Of a DNA stretch of 64,000 nt, positions 17,982-26,401 are shown in pieces. This DNA comes from Mesorhizobium sp. NZP2077. Its GTDB lineage: Bacteria; Pseudomonadota; Alphaproteobacteria; Rhizobiales; Rhizobiaceae. The notes below the pieces were generated by a model that was given only the letters and a program-made list of their open reading frames with translations, had not been told where the DNA came from and made no database searches. The stretch lies in contig NZ_CP051293.1 of assembly GCF_013170805.1 (NCBI RefSeq), positions 6,144,001-6,208,000 on the forward strand. Direction: 5' to 3'. The first letter of the stretch is position 1. Every line of letters begins with the position of its first letter. A program made the translations under genes and the position numbers.

Positions 17982-19472
17982 TCAACCGAGCGCGATCCAG
18001 GCTGTCTTAAGCTCTAGGTATTTCTCCAGCGCGTGTAGCGACTTGTCGCGGCCGAAGCCGGACTGCTTGACGCCGCCGAGCGGCACGGTGATGTCGGCGC
18101 CGCCATAGGTGTTGACATGGACGACGCCGGCATTGATGGCGCGCACCATGCGGTGCGCGGTGGAGAGGTTTGATGTCCACACCGCAGAGGCGAGCCCGTA
18201 GACCGTCGAATTGGCAAGCCGCACCGCCTCTTCCTCGGTGTCGAAACGCATGACGCCGAGCACCGGCCCGAACACTTCTTCGCGCGCAAGCTGCATGTCC
18301 TGCGTCACATTCTCGAAGATCGTCGGCGCCATGTAGCTGCCGCCGGTCTCGGCCAGGATCCGTTCGCCGCCGGTGACCAGCCTTGCGCCGTCTTCCCTAG
18401 CCTTGGCGACGAAGCCGAGATTCTTGTTCAGTTGCTCCGCACTCGACACCGCGCCGATATCGCTGGTGAGATCCAGCGGATCGCCGACCTTCAGCCGCGT
18501 GGTCGCCGAGACAAGCTCGTCCATGAAGCGGTCATAGACGGACGTCTGAACGAGCAGGCGCGAACCGGCAACGCAGACCTGGCCGGAATTGCGAAAAATG
18601 CCATTGGCCGAGACGACCGCCGCCTGCTTCAAATCAGGCGCATCGGCAAAGACGATGTTGGGCGACTTGCCGCCGAGCTCGAGGAAGACGCGCTTCAAAT
18701 TCGAGCGGGCGGAATAGTCGAGCAGCCGCCGACCAACCGGTCCCGAGCCGGTGAAGGCGATGGCGTCGACATCCATGTGCAGGCCGAGCGCTTCGCCGGT
18801 GACGGAGCCGCGGCCGGTGACGACATTGAGCACGCCGGCGGGCAGGCCGGCCTCGCTGGCCAGCTCCGCCAGCCGCAGCAGCGTCAGCGACGCGATCTCG
18901 GGCGGCTTGACCACCACGCAATTGCCGGCGGCAAGGGCGGGCGCGATCTTCCAGGCGCCGATCATCAGCGGAAAGTTCCACGGCACGATGACGCCGACGA
19001 TGCCGAGCGGCTCCTTGTGGATCAGCCCCAGCACATTCTCGGCCGTCGGCGCGATCTCGCCATAGACCTTGTCGATCGCCTCGGCGTAGTAGCGGATGGT
19101 GCCGGCGGCCGAGATCGGCTCGGCCTTGTAGGCCATGCCGATCTCGGTGCCGTTGTCGCGCACGCCCAGAACCGCCAGTTCGTCGACATGCTTTTCGATG
19201 AGTTCGGCGAGCCTGCTCAACACTTTCTTGCGGAAGGCGGGGGCGGCCCGCGACCAGGAACCCTTTTCGAACGCCTTGCGCGCCGATTTGACCGCGCGGT
19301 CGATATCGGTGGCATTGCCGTCGGCAATGCTGGCGAAGGCGCGGCCATCGATCGGCGAAATGACAGGCAATGTCGCGCCGCTTGTTCCCGCCGCTCGTTC
19401 GCCATCGATGAACAGACCGCGCGCGCCGATCTCCATCTTGCGCAGCGTGTCGATGGCATTTTGACTGATCAT
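17982..19472 (-). CDS. NAD(P)-dependent aldehyde dehydrogenase
   Basis: 496 residues from the ATG at 19472 (GGAG 10 nt upstream). Family motifs are intact: 'PWNFPLMIGAWKIAPALAAGN' with the conserved Asn, 'GSGPVGRRL' cofactor site, 'ELGGKSPNIVF' with the catalytic Glu, 'NSGQVCVAGSRLLV' with the nucleophilic Cys, and 'EEVFGPVLGV'. It oxidises an aldehyde to the acid in the cytoplasm. Its start codon overlaps by 4 nt the stop of a P450-like remnant, so it was once translationally coupled to a monooxygenase gene. With the APC permease and the aminotransferases it fits amine or amino-alcohol degradation. Confidence 0.92.
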   Translation of the reverse strand: MISQNAIDTLRKMEIGARGLFIDGERAAGTSGATLPVISPIDGRAFASIADGNATDIDRAVKSARKAFEKGSWSRAAPAFRKKVLSRLAELIEKHVDELAVLGVRDNGTEIGMAYKAEPISAAGTIRYYAEAIDKVYGEIAPTAENVLGLIHKEPLGIVGVIVPWNFPLMIGAWKIAPALAAGNCVVVKPPEIASLTLLRLAELASEAGLPAGVLNVVTGRGSVTGEALGLHMDVDAIAFTGSGPVGRRLLDYSARSNLKRVFLELGGKSPNIVFADAPDLKQAAVVSANGIFRNSGQVCVAGSRLLVQTSVYDRFMDELVSATTRLKVGDPLDLTSDIGAVSSAEQLNKNLGFVAKAREDGARLVTGGERILAETGGSYMAPTIFENVTQDMQLAREEVFGPVLGVMRFDTEEEAVRLANSTVYGLASAVWTSNLSTAHRMVRAINAGVVHVNTYGGADITVPLGGVKQSGFGRDKSLHALEKYLELKTAWIALG

Positions 19473-19648
19473 GGCGAACCGGCTCCGAAACTGACATGCA
19501 ATGTGGTTGGCGCCCGGAACTCCCAGCCGCGGAACTCCGGATTCCTGCCGGGCACCAGGCTGAGATCGGGGAAGCGTTGGAGCAGCAGCCTTACCGCAAG
19601 GCACATTTGCTCGCGCGCGAAAAACCGGCCCAAAGAGAAATGGTAAAG
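19469..19648 (-). pseudogene. 3' remnant of a cytochrome P450 gene
   Basis: On the minus strand, directly upstream of the aldehyde dehydrogenase, about 59 codons read 'LYHFSLGRFFARE...LLLQRFPDLSLVPG...FRGWEFRAPTTLHVSF'. This follows the C-terminal pattern of bacterial P450s: the heme-binding HxCxGxxxAR loop, the L-helix, then the 'RFPDLRL...FRG...LPV' tail. The heme-ligand Cys is replaced by Ser (HFSLG), and everything upstream is missing: the similarity stops at the GC-rich hairpin that ends the APC permease gene. The stop codon forms an ATGA overlap with the aldehyde dehydrogenase start. Confidence 0.7.
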
Positions 19649-19670
19649 GGCGGCGCCGAGCGCGCCGCCC
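19648..19670 (-). terminator. Strong hairpin after the APC permease gene
   Basis: A 9-bp GC stem (GGGCGGCGC / GCGCCGCCC) with a 5-base loop ends 14 bp past the permease stop codon; on the minus strand it is followed by TTTACC. It looks like an intrinsic terminator with a short T run. It coincides with the left end of the P450 remnant. Confidence 0.6.
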
Positions 19671-19683
19671 CTTCTCGTCTGTC

Positions 19684-21129
19684 TTAGTCCTTCAGCGGCA
19701 CGCCGAGATTCTCGAAGGCGACCGGATCGCGGTTCTTCAACGCCCCCGCCAGCAGCAGTCCGACGACCGCGGCGATCAGCACCAGGGCCGGCAGGAACGC
19801 CCCGAGGAAGCCGCCGGCACCCGACAGGCTGCCGAAATTGATGACGATGAGGTATATGATGACGACGAAGGCGATGAAGGTCAGCCCCGGCAGGATAGTG
19901 GTCTTCAGCGCGTTTTCCTGGGCCGACGGATTGGCGCGGAAATACATGACCACAGCGAGCGAGGCGACCGCCATCATCACGATGACGCCGAGCGTGGCGA
20001 CATTGGTCAGCCATGAAAACAGTGCTAGCACCGGATCGAGGCCAAGCACGGCAAACAGCCCGACGACGACCGCGGCCAGCACGCTCTGGATGACCGAGGC
20101 GACATGCGGGCTCTGGTGCACCGAATGTGTCACGCCGATCGTCTGCGGCAACAGCTTCTCGCGGCCCGAGACATAGATGTAGCGGGCCACCGCATTGTGG
20201 AACGCCAGCACGCCGGCAAACAGGCTCGACACGAACAGGATGCTCATCGCGTGTGAGAGCATCGTCCCGGCGTAGCGGTCGGACAGACCGAACAGGAAAG
20301 TGGTCGGATCCTGAAGCCCCTGCAGAGCCGGCAGCAATTTGTCGACACCGGCGCCGACCGCCATCAGCCATGCGGTGACCGTGTAGAAAACGCCGATCAG
20401 CAGGACGGAGAAATAGGTCGCCCTGGGAATGGTGACCTTGGGGTCGCGCGCCTCCTCGGCGTAGATCGTCGTCGCCTCGAAGCCGATGAAGGCGGCAAAG
20501 CAGAACAGGATGGCGATGGCCGGGGCGCCTGAGGTGATCTGGCTCCAGCTGAACGGCGCCGCCGACAGGCCGCTGTCGCCGCCCGTCTTGAGGATGGCGA
20601 TGTCGAGGACCAGCACTACCAGATATTCGCACAGCACCAGCACCGTCAGGATCTTGGCCGACAGATCGACCTGGCGGTAGCCGAGCACAGCAACGAGCGC
20701 GATGGCGATGAAGCTCCACACCCACCAGGGTAAATTGATGCCCCAGCCGGCGAAAAGGCCCGCGGTCGCGGCACCCAGCAGGCCCATGACGCCGATCTGC
20801 ATGGCGTTGTAGGACAGGATGGCGATCAGCGCCGTGGCACCGCCGGCCAGGCCGCCGAGTCCGCGCGCCGCGTAGGCATAGAAGGCGCCGGCATTGCCGA
20901 CATGACGCGACATGGCGACATAGCCAACCGCGAAAAGCAGCAACAGCACGGTCACGATCAGATAGGTGCCGGCAAAGCCTGCACCATTGCCCATCAGCAT
21001 GCCGAGCGGCGTGCCGCCGGCGACAGCCGTCAGCGGCGCCGCTGCCGAGATAACCATGAAGGTGATGGCGCCGACGCCGAGGCTGTTCTTCCTCAGCCGG
21101 TTGACCTCACCGGTTTCGATTGTCGTCAT
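19684..21129 (-). CDS. APC superfamily amino acid/amine permease
   Basis: 481 residues from the ATG at 21129, which has GGAGGG 5 nt upstream. The N-terminus 'NSLGVGAITFMVISAAAPLTAVAGGTP' has the unwound-helix glycine-rich pattern of the APC family, and about twelve membrane segments follow, with 'IGFEATTIYAEEARDPKVTIPRA' after the sixth helix as is typical. It imports an amino acid, polyamine or related amine by cation symport or exchange. It is divergent from the second IclR gene (21308) and was probably co-transcribed with the aldehyde dehydrogenase before the hairpin at 19.65 kb. Confidence 0.9.
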   Translation of the reverse strand: MTTIETGEVNRLRKNSLGVGAITFMVISAAAPLTAVAGGTPLGMLMGNGAGFAGTYLIVTVLLLLFAVGYVAMSRHVGNAGAFYAYAARGLGGLAGGATALIAILSYNAMQIGVMGLLGAATAGLFAGWGINLPWWVWSFIAIALVAVLGYRQVDLSAKILTVLVLCEYLVVLVLDIAILKTGGDSGLSAAPFSWSQITSGAPAIAILFCFAAFIGFEATTIYAEEARDPKVTIPRATYFSVLLIGVFYTVTAWLMAVGAGVDKLLPALQGLQDPTTFLFGLSDRYAGTMLSHAMSILFVSSLFAGVLAFHNAVARYIYVSGREKLLPQTIGVTHSVHQSPHVASVIQSVLAAVVVGLFAVLGLDPVLALFSWLTNVATLGVIVMMAVASLAVVMYFRANPSAQENALKTTILPGLTFIAFVVIIYLIVINFGSLSGAGGFLGAFLPALVLIAAVVGLLLAGALKNRDPVAFENLGVPLKD

Positions 21130-21205
21130 TTTACCCTCCAAATTCCGCGCTGCGGAAACAAGTGTCCCTGGAATGCCTCGGCCTTCTTGAGGGCCCAATG
21201 TTCAT

Positions 21206-21277
21206 TTCATTATTTGTAACGGCATTTCGAATATAGACTTGCAAAGGAATCCACTTCCTGTCAAGTTAATTCGCACG
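21206..21277. promoter_or_regulatory. Divergent control region with two boxes shared with the other IclR locus
   Basis: The region between the APC permease (21129) and IclR (21308) genes contains TTCATTATTTGTAAC (21206-21220) and CTGTCAAGTTAATTCGCACG (21258-21277). These match TTCATTATTTGAACC (15351-15365) and 15409-15428, in the same order and at similar distances from an IclR start. They are candidate operator and promoter elements recognised by one or both paralogues. Confidence 0.6.
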
Positions 21278-21307
21278 TTAAGTACACGATCGGAGGATCA
21301 AACAGGC

Positions 21308-22081
21308 ATGAGCACGGTGACCAAAGCCATTTCCCTGCTGGAAATGCTGGGTCGCGGCGAGCCCGAGATGGCGTTGGCCGACCTCGCTCGCCATGCGAAC
21401 TTCGACAAGGCGACAACGCGCCGGCTGCTGCTCTCGCTCATGGAACATGAGCTGGTGGAGCAGGACGAAACCACCCGCCTCTACCGGCTCGGCCCTGGTC
21501 TCGGTCGGCTGGCGCTGATGCGTGAGGCGCAGTTTCCATTCCTGCGAACGGCAGCGCCGCTGGTCGAGGCACTGGCCAGTGAAATCGGCGAGACGGTGCA
21601 TCTGTCGGAATACTCCAAGCGCGGCCTGATTACCGTTCATGTCGTTGAATCGGCCAAGGCCAACCGCGTCAGTGTGGCGCTCGGCGGATACCTGCCGATG
21701 CATGCGACCGCGTCCGGCATTGCCTTCCTGGCTTTCACCGAAGACCGCATCCGCGAAGCCATTGTGGCAGGCCCCCTGCCGGCCTTTACGCGTTTCACCG
21801 TGTCCGGCGCAGCGGCGCTGGCCGAAGAGATTGCGGCAGCGCGCGTGCGCGGTCATTCGATCGGCTCGCAAGGTTTCGAGGAAGGCGTGCAAAGCGTCGC
21901 CGCGCCGATCCTGGGCGCCGGCGGTTTTGCCATCGGCACCGTTGCCATTGCCGCACCGCAGGCGCGTGTGGTGGAGGGCGATATCGAGCGCTACGGTTCA
22001 AGCGTCGCGGATACCGCACGCAGCATCGGCGAGCGGCTTGCCGGACGACGCAGCCTGCCGGAGCGGTGGCGCGCATCATGA
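21308..22081 (+). CDS. IclR family transcriptional regulator, paralogue of 15451
   Basis: 257 residues from the ATG at 21308 ('MSTVTKAISLLEM'). The winged helix ('LADLARHANFDKATTRRLLLSL') and IclR ligand domain ('HLSEYSKRGLITVHVVESAKANRVSVALGG', 'GIAFLA', 'SIGSQGFEEGVQSVAAPI') align along their whole length with the regulator at 15451. An earlier in-frame start would begin inside the promoter boxes. It is divergent from the APC permease and 40 bp upstream of the UPF0261 gene, so it probably controls both directions. Confidence 0.92.
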   Translation: MSTVTKAISLLEMLGRGEPEMALADLARHANFDKATTRRLLLSLMEHELVEQDETTRLYRLGPGLGRLALMREAQFPFLRTAAPLVEALASEIGETVHLSEYSKRGLITVHVVESAKANRVSVALGGYLPMHATASGIAFLAFTEDRIREAIVAGPLPAFTRFTVSGAAALAEEIAAARVRGHSIGSQGFEEGVQSVAAPILGAGGFAIGTVAIAAPQARVVEGDIERYGSSVADTARSIGERLAGRRSLPERWRAS

Positions 22082-22121
22082 TGCAGGCACATACGTTGAT
22101 CATTCACCGAGGAGACTGACT

Positions 22122-23384
22122 TTGCAGGACAAACGCCGAATCCTGGTTATTGGCACGGGCGACACCAAGGCCGATGAGTTGCTGTTCATGCGCGAGCGCA
22201 TCGAGGCGGTCGGCGGCATCGCTGTTATGATGGATGTCAGCGTGCTCGGCGATCCACCCTACCGGCCGGAGCACGACAAGCACGCCGTGGCTCAAGCTGC
22301 AGACACGACGATCGCGGCGATCATTGCCAGCGGCGACGAGAATACGGCGATGACGCTGATGGCGCTCGGCGCCTCACGACTTGCGCGTGCGCTCTACGAC
22401 CAAAGCGCGATCGACGGCTTCATCGCGCTTGGCGGTTCCATGGGAACCGACCTTGCGCTCGACGTCGCCCTTGCGCTGCCGCTCGGCGTGCCTAAATTCG
22501 TCATCTCGACCATCGCCTATTCGCATCTGGTGCCGCCGGAACGGATCGCCACCGATTTGATGATGATCCTGTGGGCGGGCGGTCTCTACGGCCTCAATGG
22601 CGCCTGCAAGGCGGTGTTGTCGCAAGCCAGCGGCGCGGTGGTCGGTGCTGCGCGCGCCGTCGTCAAACCGGATGCGTCGCGGCCACGGATCGGCATGAGT
22701 TCGCTCGGCAAGAGCTGCCTGCATTACATGGTGGTGCTGAAGCCGGAGCTGGAAAAGCGCGGCTATGAAGTCATCGTCTTCCACACCACCGGCATGGGCG
22801 GAAGGGCGCTGGAAGCAATCGCCGCGCAGCGCGGCTTCGTCGCGGTGATGGATTTCAGCCTGCAGGAGCTTGCCAACCATCTCACCGGCTCGGTGGTCAG
22901 TTCGGGCGCCGACCGGCTCGAGAATGCCGGGCGGCAAGGGATCCCGCAGATCGTCGCACCTGGCGCCGTCGACATGGTGGATTTTCCAACCTGGCAAGCC
23001 GTACCGATGAGATTCATCGAGCGCCCCTACCATGCCCATAACCGGCTGCTCGCTTCCGTGACTTCGGATGGCGAAACCCGCAGGGAAATCGCACGCGCCA
23101 TCGGGGAAAAACTGGCCTCCGCGACCGGGCCGACTGCCTTCATTCTGCCCGCTGGTGGCATCCAGCAATGGGACCAGGACGGTGAGCCGCTATACGACCC
23201 GGAAGCGCTGGCAGCTTTTGTCGAGGAGATGCGCGCCAGTGTGCCCGGCAATACCGAGCTGCACGAGATCTCAGGACACATCAATGATGCCGCCTTCAGT
23301 GCCAAGGCGCTGGAGATTTTCGATCGCTGGGTCACCGAGGGTCTCATCCCGCCAGGGGCGCCACAGGGAAAGCAGGCCGCATGA
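22122..23384 (+). CDS. Tm-1-like ATP-binding domain protein (UPF0261)
   Basis: 420 residues with a TTG start at 22122; GAGGAG lies 7 nt upstream and the protein begins at the expected 'RRILVIGTGDTKADELLFMRERIE'. Further family features: 'GLGGSMGTDLALDV'-like 'ALGGSMGTDLA', 'GKSCLHYMVVLKPELEKRGYEVIVFHTTGMGGRALE' and 'PQIVAPGAVDMVDF'. The family includes the N-terminal domain of tomato Tm-1, which binds ATP; its bacterial role is unknown. In many genomes the neighbour is a TIM-barrel PEP-hydrolase-like protein; here a HAD hydrolase follows with a 4-nt overlap. Co-regulation with the amine genes is inferred. Confidence 0.87.
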   Translation: MQDKRRILVIGTGDTKADELLFMRERIEAVGGIAVMMDVSVLGDPPYRPEHDKHAVAQAADTTIAAIIASGDENTAMTLMALGASRLARALYDQSAIDGFIALGGSMGTDLALDVALALPLGVPKFVISTIAYSHLVPPERIATDLMMILWAGGLYGLNGACKAVLSQASGAVVGAARAVVKPDASRPRIGMSSLGKSCLHYMVVLKPELEKRGYEVIVFHTTGMGGRALEAIAAQRGFVAVMDFSLQELANHLTGSVVSSGADRLENAGRQGIPQIVAPGAVDMVDFPTWQAVPMRFIERPYHAHNRLLASVTSDGETRREIARAIGEKLASATGPTAFILPAGGIQQWDQDGEPLYDPEALAAFVEEMRASVPGNTELHEISGHINDAAFSAKALEIFDRWVTEGLIPPGAPQGKQAA

Positions 23385-24046
23385 GCGCGATGCGGCCACA
23401 GGCGCTGGTGCTCGACTTCGGCGGCGTCGTCACCCGCACCCTGTTCGAGACGCATGCGCTGACCGAGCGCGCGCTCGGACTGGCGCCCGGCTCGCTCGAC
23501 TGGCGCGGGCCGTTCGACCAGGCATCAGACCCGCTGTGGCGAGCAATGCAAGCCGACGAAATCAGCGAGCGCGACTATTGGAGGACGCGCACCAGCGAAG
23601 TCGGCCTGCTGGTCGGCGAGGATTGGCGCGACATGTCGACCTTCGTGCAACGCGCGCGCGGCGCCGATCCGCAAGCCGTGCTGCGGCCGGAGGCCGAGCA
23701 GGCGATCCGCAAAGCACACGACGCCGGCGTCAGGCTCGCCATCCTCTCCAACGAGCTCGACCTGTTCTACGGCAGCACGTTCCGCGAGCGGCTGCCGCTG
23801 CTGTCGCTGTTCGAGACCATCGTCGACGCCACCTACAACTACATCCTCAAGCCCGACCCGCGCGCCTATGCCATTATAGGCGAAGCACTTGATCTACCCT
23901 TGGCCGCTTGCGTCTTCGTCGACGACCAGAAGCGCAATGTCGACGGCGCGCTCGCGGCCGGCATGCTGGCCGTGCATTTCGAAGTCGCCGAGCCGGCGCG
24001 AAGCTATGCCGAGGCGCTTGGTCATTTTGGCCTCGCCACCCCATAA
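23381..24046 (+). CDS. HAD superfamily hydrolase
   Basis: 221 residues, start overlapping the UPF0261 stop by 4 nt (ATGA). HAD motifs in order: 'VLDFGGVV' (motif I, nucleophilic Asp), 'AILSNELD' (motif II Ser), 'ILKPDPRAY' (motif III Lys) and 'VFVDDQKRNVDGA' (motif IV Asp pair). The fold with a helical cap resembles YihX/epoxide-hydrolase-N-type phosphatases and haloacid dehalogenases. The second Asp of the phosphatase DxD motif is replaced by Gly (DFGG), as in that subgroup. Substrate unknown; coupling to UPF0261 suggests a joint pathway. Confidence 0.88.
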   Translation: MSAMRPQALVLDFGGVVTRTLFETHALTERALGLAPGSLDWRGPFDQASDPLWRAMQADEISERDYWRTRTSEVGLLVGEDWRDMSTFVQRARGADPQAVLRPEAEQAIRKAHDAGVRLAILSNELDLFYGSTFRERLPLLSLFETIVDATYNYILKPDPRAYAIIGEALDLPLAACVFVDDQKRNVDGALAAGMLAVHFEVAEPARSYAEALGHFGLATP

Positions 24047-24072
24047 TCCAGAAAATTCCGGAGTCCCCAGCG

Positions 24073-25425
24073 ATGCGTGACATCAACTTCCTCACCGAGA
24101 ACAACGCCAAGCCGATCTGGCATCCGATGGCGCATCCGGCCGAGATGCGGGCGACGCCGCCCAGGATCATCATGAAGGGCAATGGCGTCGAGGTAACCGA
24201 CATTGACGGCCGCACCGTGCTCGACGCGGTCGGCGGCCTCTGGAACGTCAACCTCGGCTACAGCTGCGACCCGATCAAGCAGGCGATCGCCGCCCAGCTC
24301 GACGCCCTGCCCTACTATTCCGGCTTTCGCGGCACCTCGACCGGACCGTCGATCGAGCTCGCCTTCGAACTCTGCGATTGGTTCGCACCGGAGGGCATGG
24401 TCAGGGCCTTTTTCACCTCCGGCGGTTCGGATTCGGTGGAGACGGCGCTGCGGCTTTCCCGGCAATACTGGAAGATCCGCGGCCAGGGCGACCGGACAAA
24501 ATTCCTGGCGCTGAAGAAGGGTTATCACGGCACACATTTCGGCGGCGCTTCGGTTAATGGCAATGCCAATTTCCGCCGCAACTACGAGCCGCTGATGCCC
24601 GGCGTCTTCCACACACCGGCACCCTGGACCTATCGCAATCCATTCGAAGAGACCGACCCGGTGAAGCTGGCCAAACTCTGCGCCCGCGCCATCGAGGACG
24701 AGATCGCCTTCCAGGGCGGCGACACCATCGCCGCCTTCATCATGGAGCCGGTGCTCGGCGCCGGCGGCGTCATCGTCCCACATGAGAGCTTCATGCCAAT
24801 GGTGCGCGCCATCTGCGACCGCCACGAGATCCTGCTCATCGCCGACGAGGTGGTGACCGGCTTCGGCCGCACCGGCGCCTGGTCGGGCTCGCGTCTCTCA
24901 GGTGTGAAACCGGATTTCATGACCATCGCCAAGGCGATCACCTCGGGCTACTTCCCGCTCGGCGCGACGCTGATCGGCGCCAAGGTGGCCGAGGTCTTCG
25001 AAGCCGACAAGACCAGTTTCGGCGCCATCGGCCATGGCTACACCTATTCCGGCCATCCGGTCGGCTGCGCGGCGGGGCTCGCCGCACTTGCCGAGACCAA
25101 GCGGCTCGCCCTGCACGACAACGCCGCTGCGCGCGGTGACGAACTCGGCAGGGCGCTGGAGGCGCTGAAGGCCAAACACGCACTGGTCGGCGATGTCAGG
25201 TACATCGGGCTGATGGCCGCCCTCGAACTGGTCTCCGACCGCGCCGCCAAGAAGCCGGCCGACAAGAAGACGATGAATGCCGTCGCCGATGCCGCCTATG
25301 CGGCCGGCGTCATGCTGCGCGTCTCCGGCAACACCGTCATTCTCTCGCCGCCGCTCGTCATCTCCTCCGCCGATGTGGTGAAGATCGCCGAGGCTCTCGA
25401 CGCCGGACTGACGGCCGCTGCCTGA
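24073..25425 (+). CDS. Class III omega-amino acid aminotransferase
   Basis: 450 residues from the ATG at 24073. Motifs: 'FFTSGGSDSVETALRL' (cofactor phosphate), 'KGYHGTHFGGASVNG', 'LLIADEVVTGFGRTG' (pyridine-ring Asp), 'TIAKAITSGYFPLGA' (Schiff-base Lys) and 'GYTYSGHPVGCAAGLA'. It resembles beta-alanine, putrescine or taurine:pyruvate transaminases, which turn a terminal amine into an aldehyde with pyruvate as acceptor. It is 26 bp after the HAD gene, fourth in the plus-strand set led by the IclR gene. The aldehyde could be passed to the aldehyde dehydrogenase at 17982. Confidence 0.9.
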   Translation: MRDINFLTENNAKPIWHPMAHPAEMRATPPRIIMKGNGVEVTDIDGRTVLDAVGGLWNVNLGYSCDPIKQAIAAQLDALPYYSGFRGTSTGPSIELAFELCDWFAPEGMVRAFFTSGGSDSVETALRLSRQYWKIRGQGDRTKFLALKKGYHGTHFGGASVNGNANFRRNYEPLMPGVFHTPAPWTYRNPFEETDPVKLAKLCARAIEDEIAFQGGDTIAAFIMEPVLGAGGVIVPHESFMPMVRAICDRHEILLIADEVVTGFGRTGAWSGSRLSGVKPDFMTIAKAITSGYFPLGATLIGAKVAEVFEADKTSFGAIGHGYTYSGHPVGCAAGLAALAETKRLALHDNAAARGDELGRALEALKAKHALVGDVRYIGLMAALELVSDRAAKKPADKKTMNAVADAAYAAGVMLRVSGNTVILSPPLVISSADVVKIAEALDAGLTAAA

Positions 25426-25437
25426 CGGGCGACCAGG

Positions 25438-26307
25438 TCAGTCCTGACCGAGGCGCAGCCGCCGCCACGCTGCCGGCGACAGGCCGACGGCCGAGCGAAA
25501 AAAGCGTGAGAAATAGGCGGGGTCATTGAACCCCGTCTCGTATGCGATATCCTCGACGGAGCGCACGGTGAACAACAGCAAGCGCTTGGCTTCGACAAGC
25601 CGCCGCTCGCTGACCGTCTGGCGCACGCCCGCGCCCAGGCCCTGCCGTGCCGCCTTGTCGAGCAGATGGCGCGTGGTGCCGAGTGCCGCGACATAGCGCT
25701 CGACCGGCCAGTCGTCGCGAAAGTGCCGGTCAATCAGCCGCCGCAAGCGGCCGGCCAGCGCCACTGCGGCCGGCACCGCGACGGAATGCGACTCGGCATC
25801 GAGGCGCGCAATACCTGACAATGCCACGGCGATCAGCGGCGGCAGGATTTTGTCCATGCCGGGCAAGGCGTCGGCATATTCCGACTGGATCATGGCGATC
25901 GTGCTTACGAGTTTCTCCCACAACGCCGTTTCGCCGCGCCCGGAGACGAAGACCGGTTGGTCAAGTGGCAGCAGGGAATGCTCGTTGATGGCGGCAAGTG
26001 CTGCATCGGCAACCGAGACGACGATGGCATCGGTACCCGGTTCGATGCTGAAGCCGTGCACCACACCGCTCGGCATGAAACTCACAGTCGGCGCCGAAAA
26101 ACTCCAGGTCTGGTCCTCGATCCGATAGCTGCCGCTGCCGCTCGTCCAGAACGTGATCTGCGCCATTTGCGGATGCTTGTGCGCCAGGACCTGGCCCCGA
26201 TGCAGCGCGGCGCGGGCAAGAACCGTCTCGACATGGAGGAAGCCAACGTCGAGCGCTTGCGCCGGTTCGCCATAGACGAAGAATTCGGGAATGCTGGTCT
26301 GGCTCAT
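25438..26307 (-). CDS. hpaA: AraC family regulator, HpaA-like activator of 4-HPA catabolism
   Basis: 289 residues from the ATG at 26307 ('MSQTSIPEFFVYGEP'). An N-terminal cupin-like sensor domain ('HKHPQMAQITFWTSGSGSYRIEDQTW', 'FMPSGVVHGFSI') is followed by two AraC helix-turn-helix motifs, the second with 'SVEDIAYETGFNDPAYFSRFFRSAVGLSPAAWRR'. HpaA/PobR-type proteins sense hydroxyphenylacetate or hydroxybenzoate and activate the monooxygenase genes. It is divergent from hpaB with a 94-bp gap, the arrangement seen in known hpa clusters. Upstream in-frame starts would run into the hpaB promoter and are unlikely. Confidence 0.85.
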   Translation of the reverse strand: MSQTSIPEFFVYGEPAQALDVGFLHVETVLARAALHRGQVLAHKHPQMAQITFWTSGSGSYRIEDQTWSFSAPTVSFMPSGVVHGFSIEPGTDAIVVSVADAALAAINEHSLLPLDQPVFVSGRGETALWEKLVSTIAMIQSEYADALPGMDKILPPLIAVALSGIARLDAESHSVAVPAAVALAGRLRRLIDRHFRDDWPVERYVAALGTTRHLLDKAARQGLGAGVRQTVSERRLVEAKRLLLFTVRSVEDIAYETGFNDPAYFSRFFRSAVGLSPAAWRRLRLGQD

Positions 26308-26401
26308 GGCATCCGAAAAAGTCCAAATGGTTTTGGTCTTTCGTCCATAACCCACCAGACGGCGCCGGGCTACAGTTCGATCCATCAAAGGGAGGATCAT
26401 G

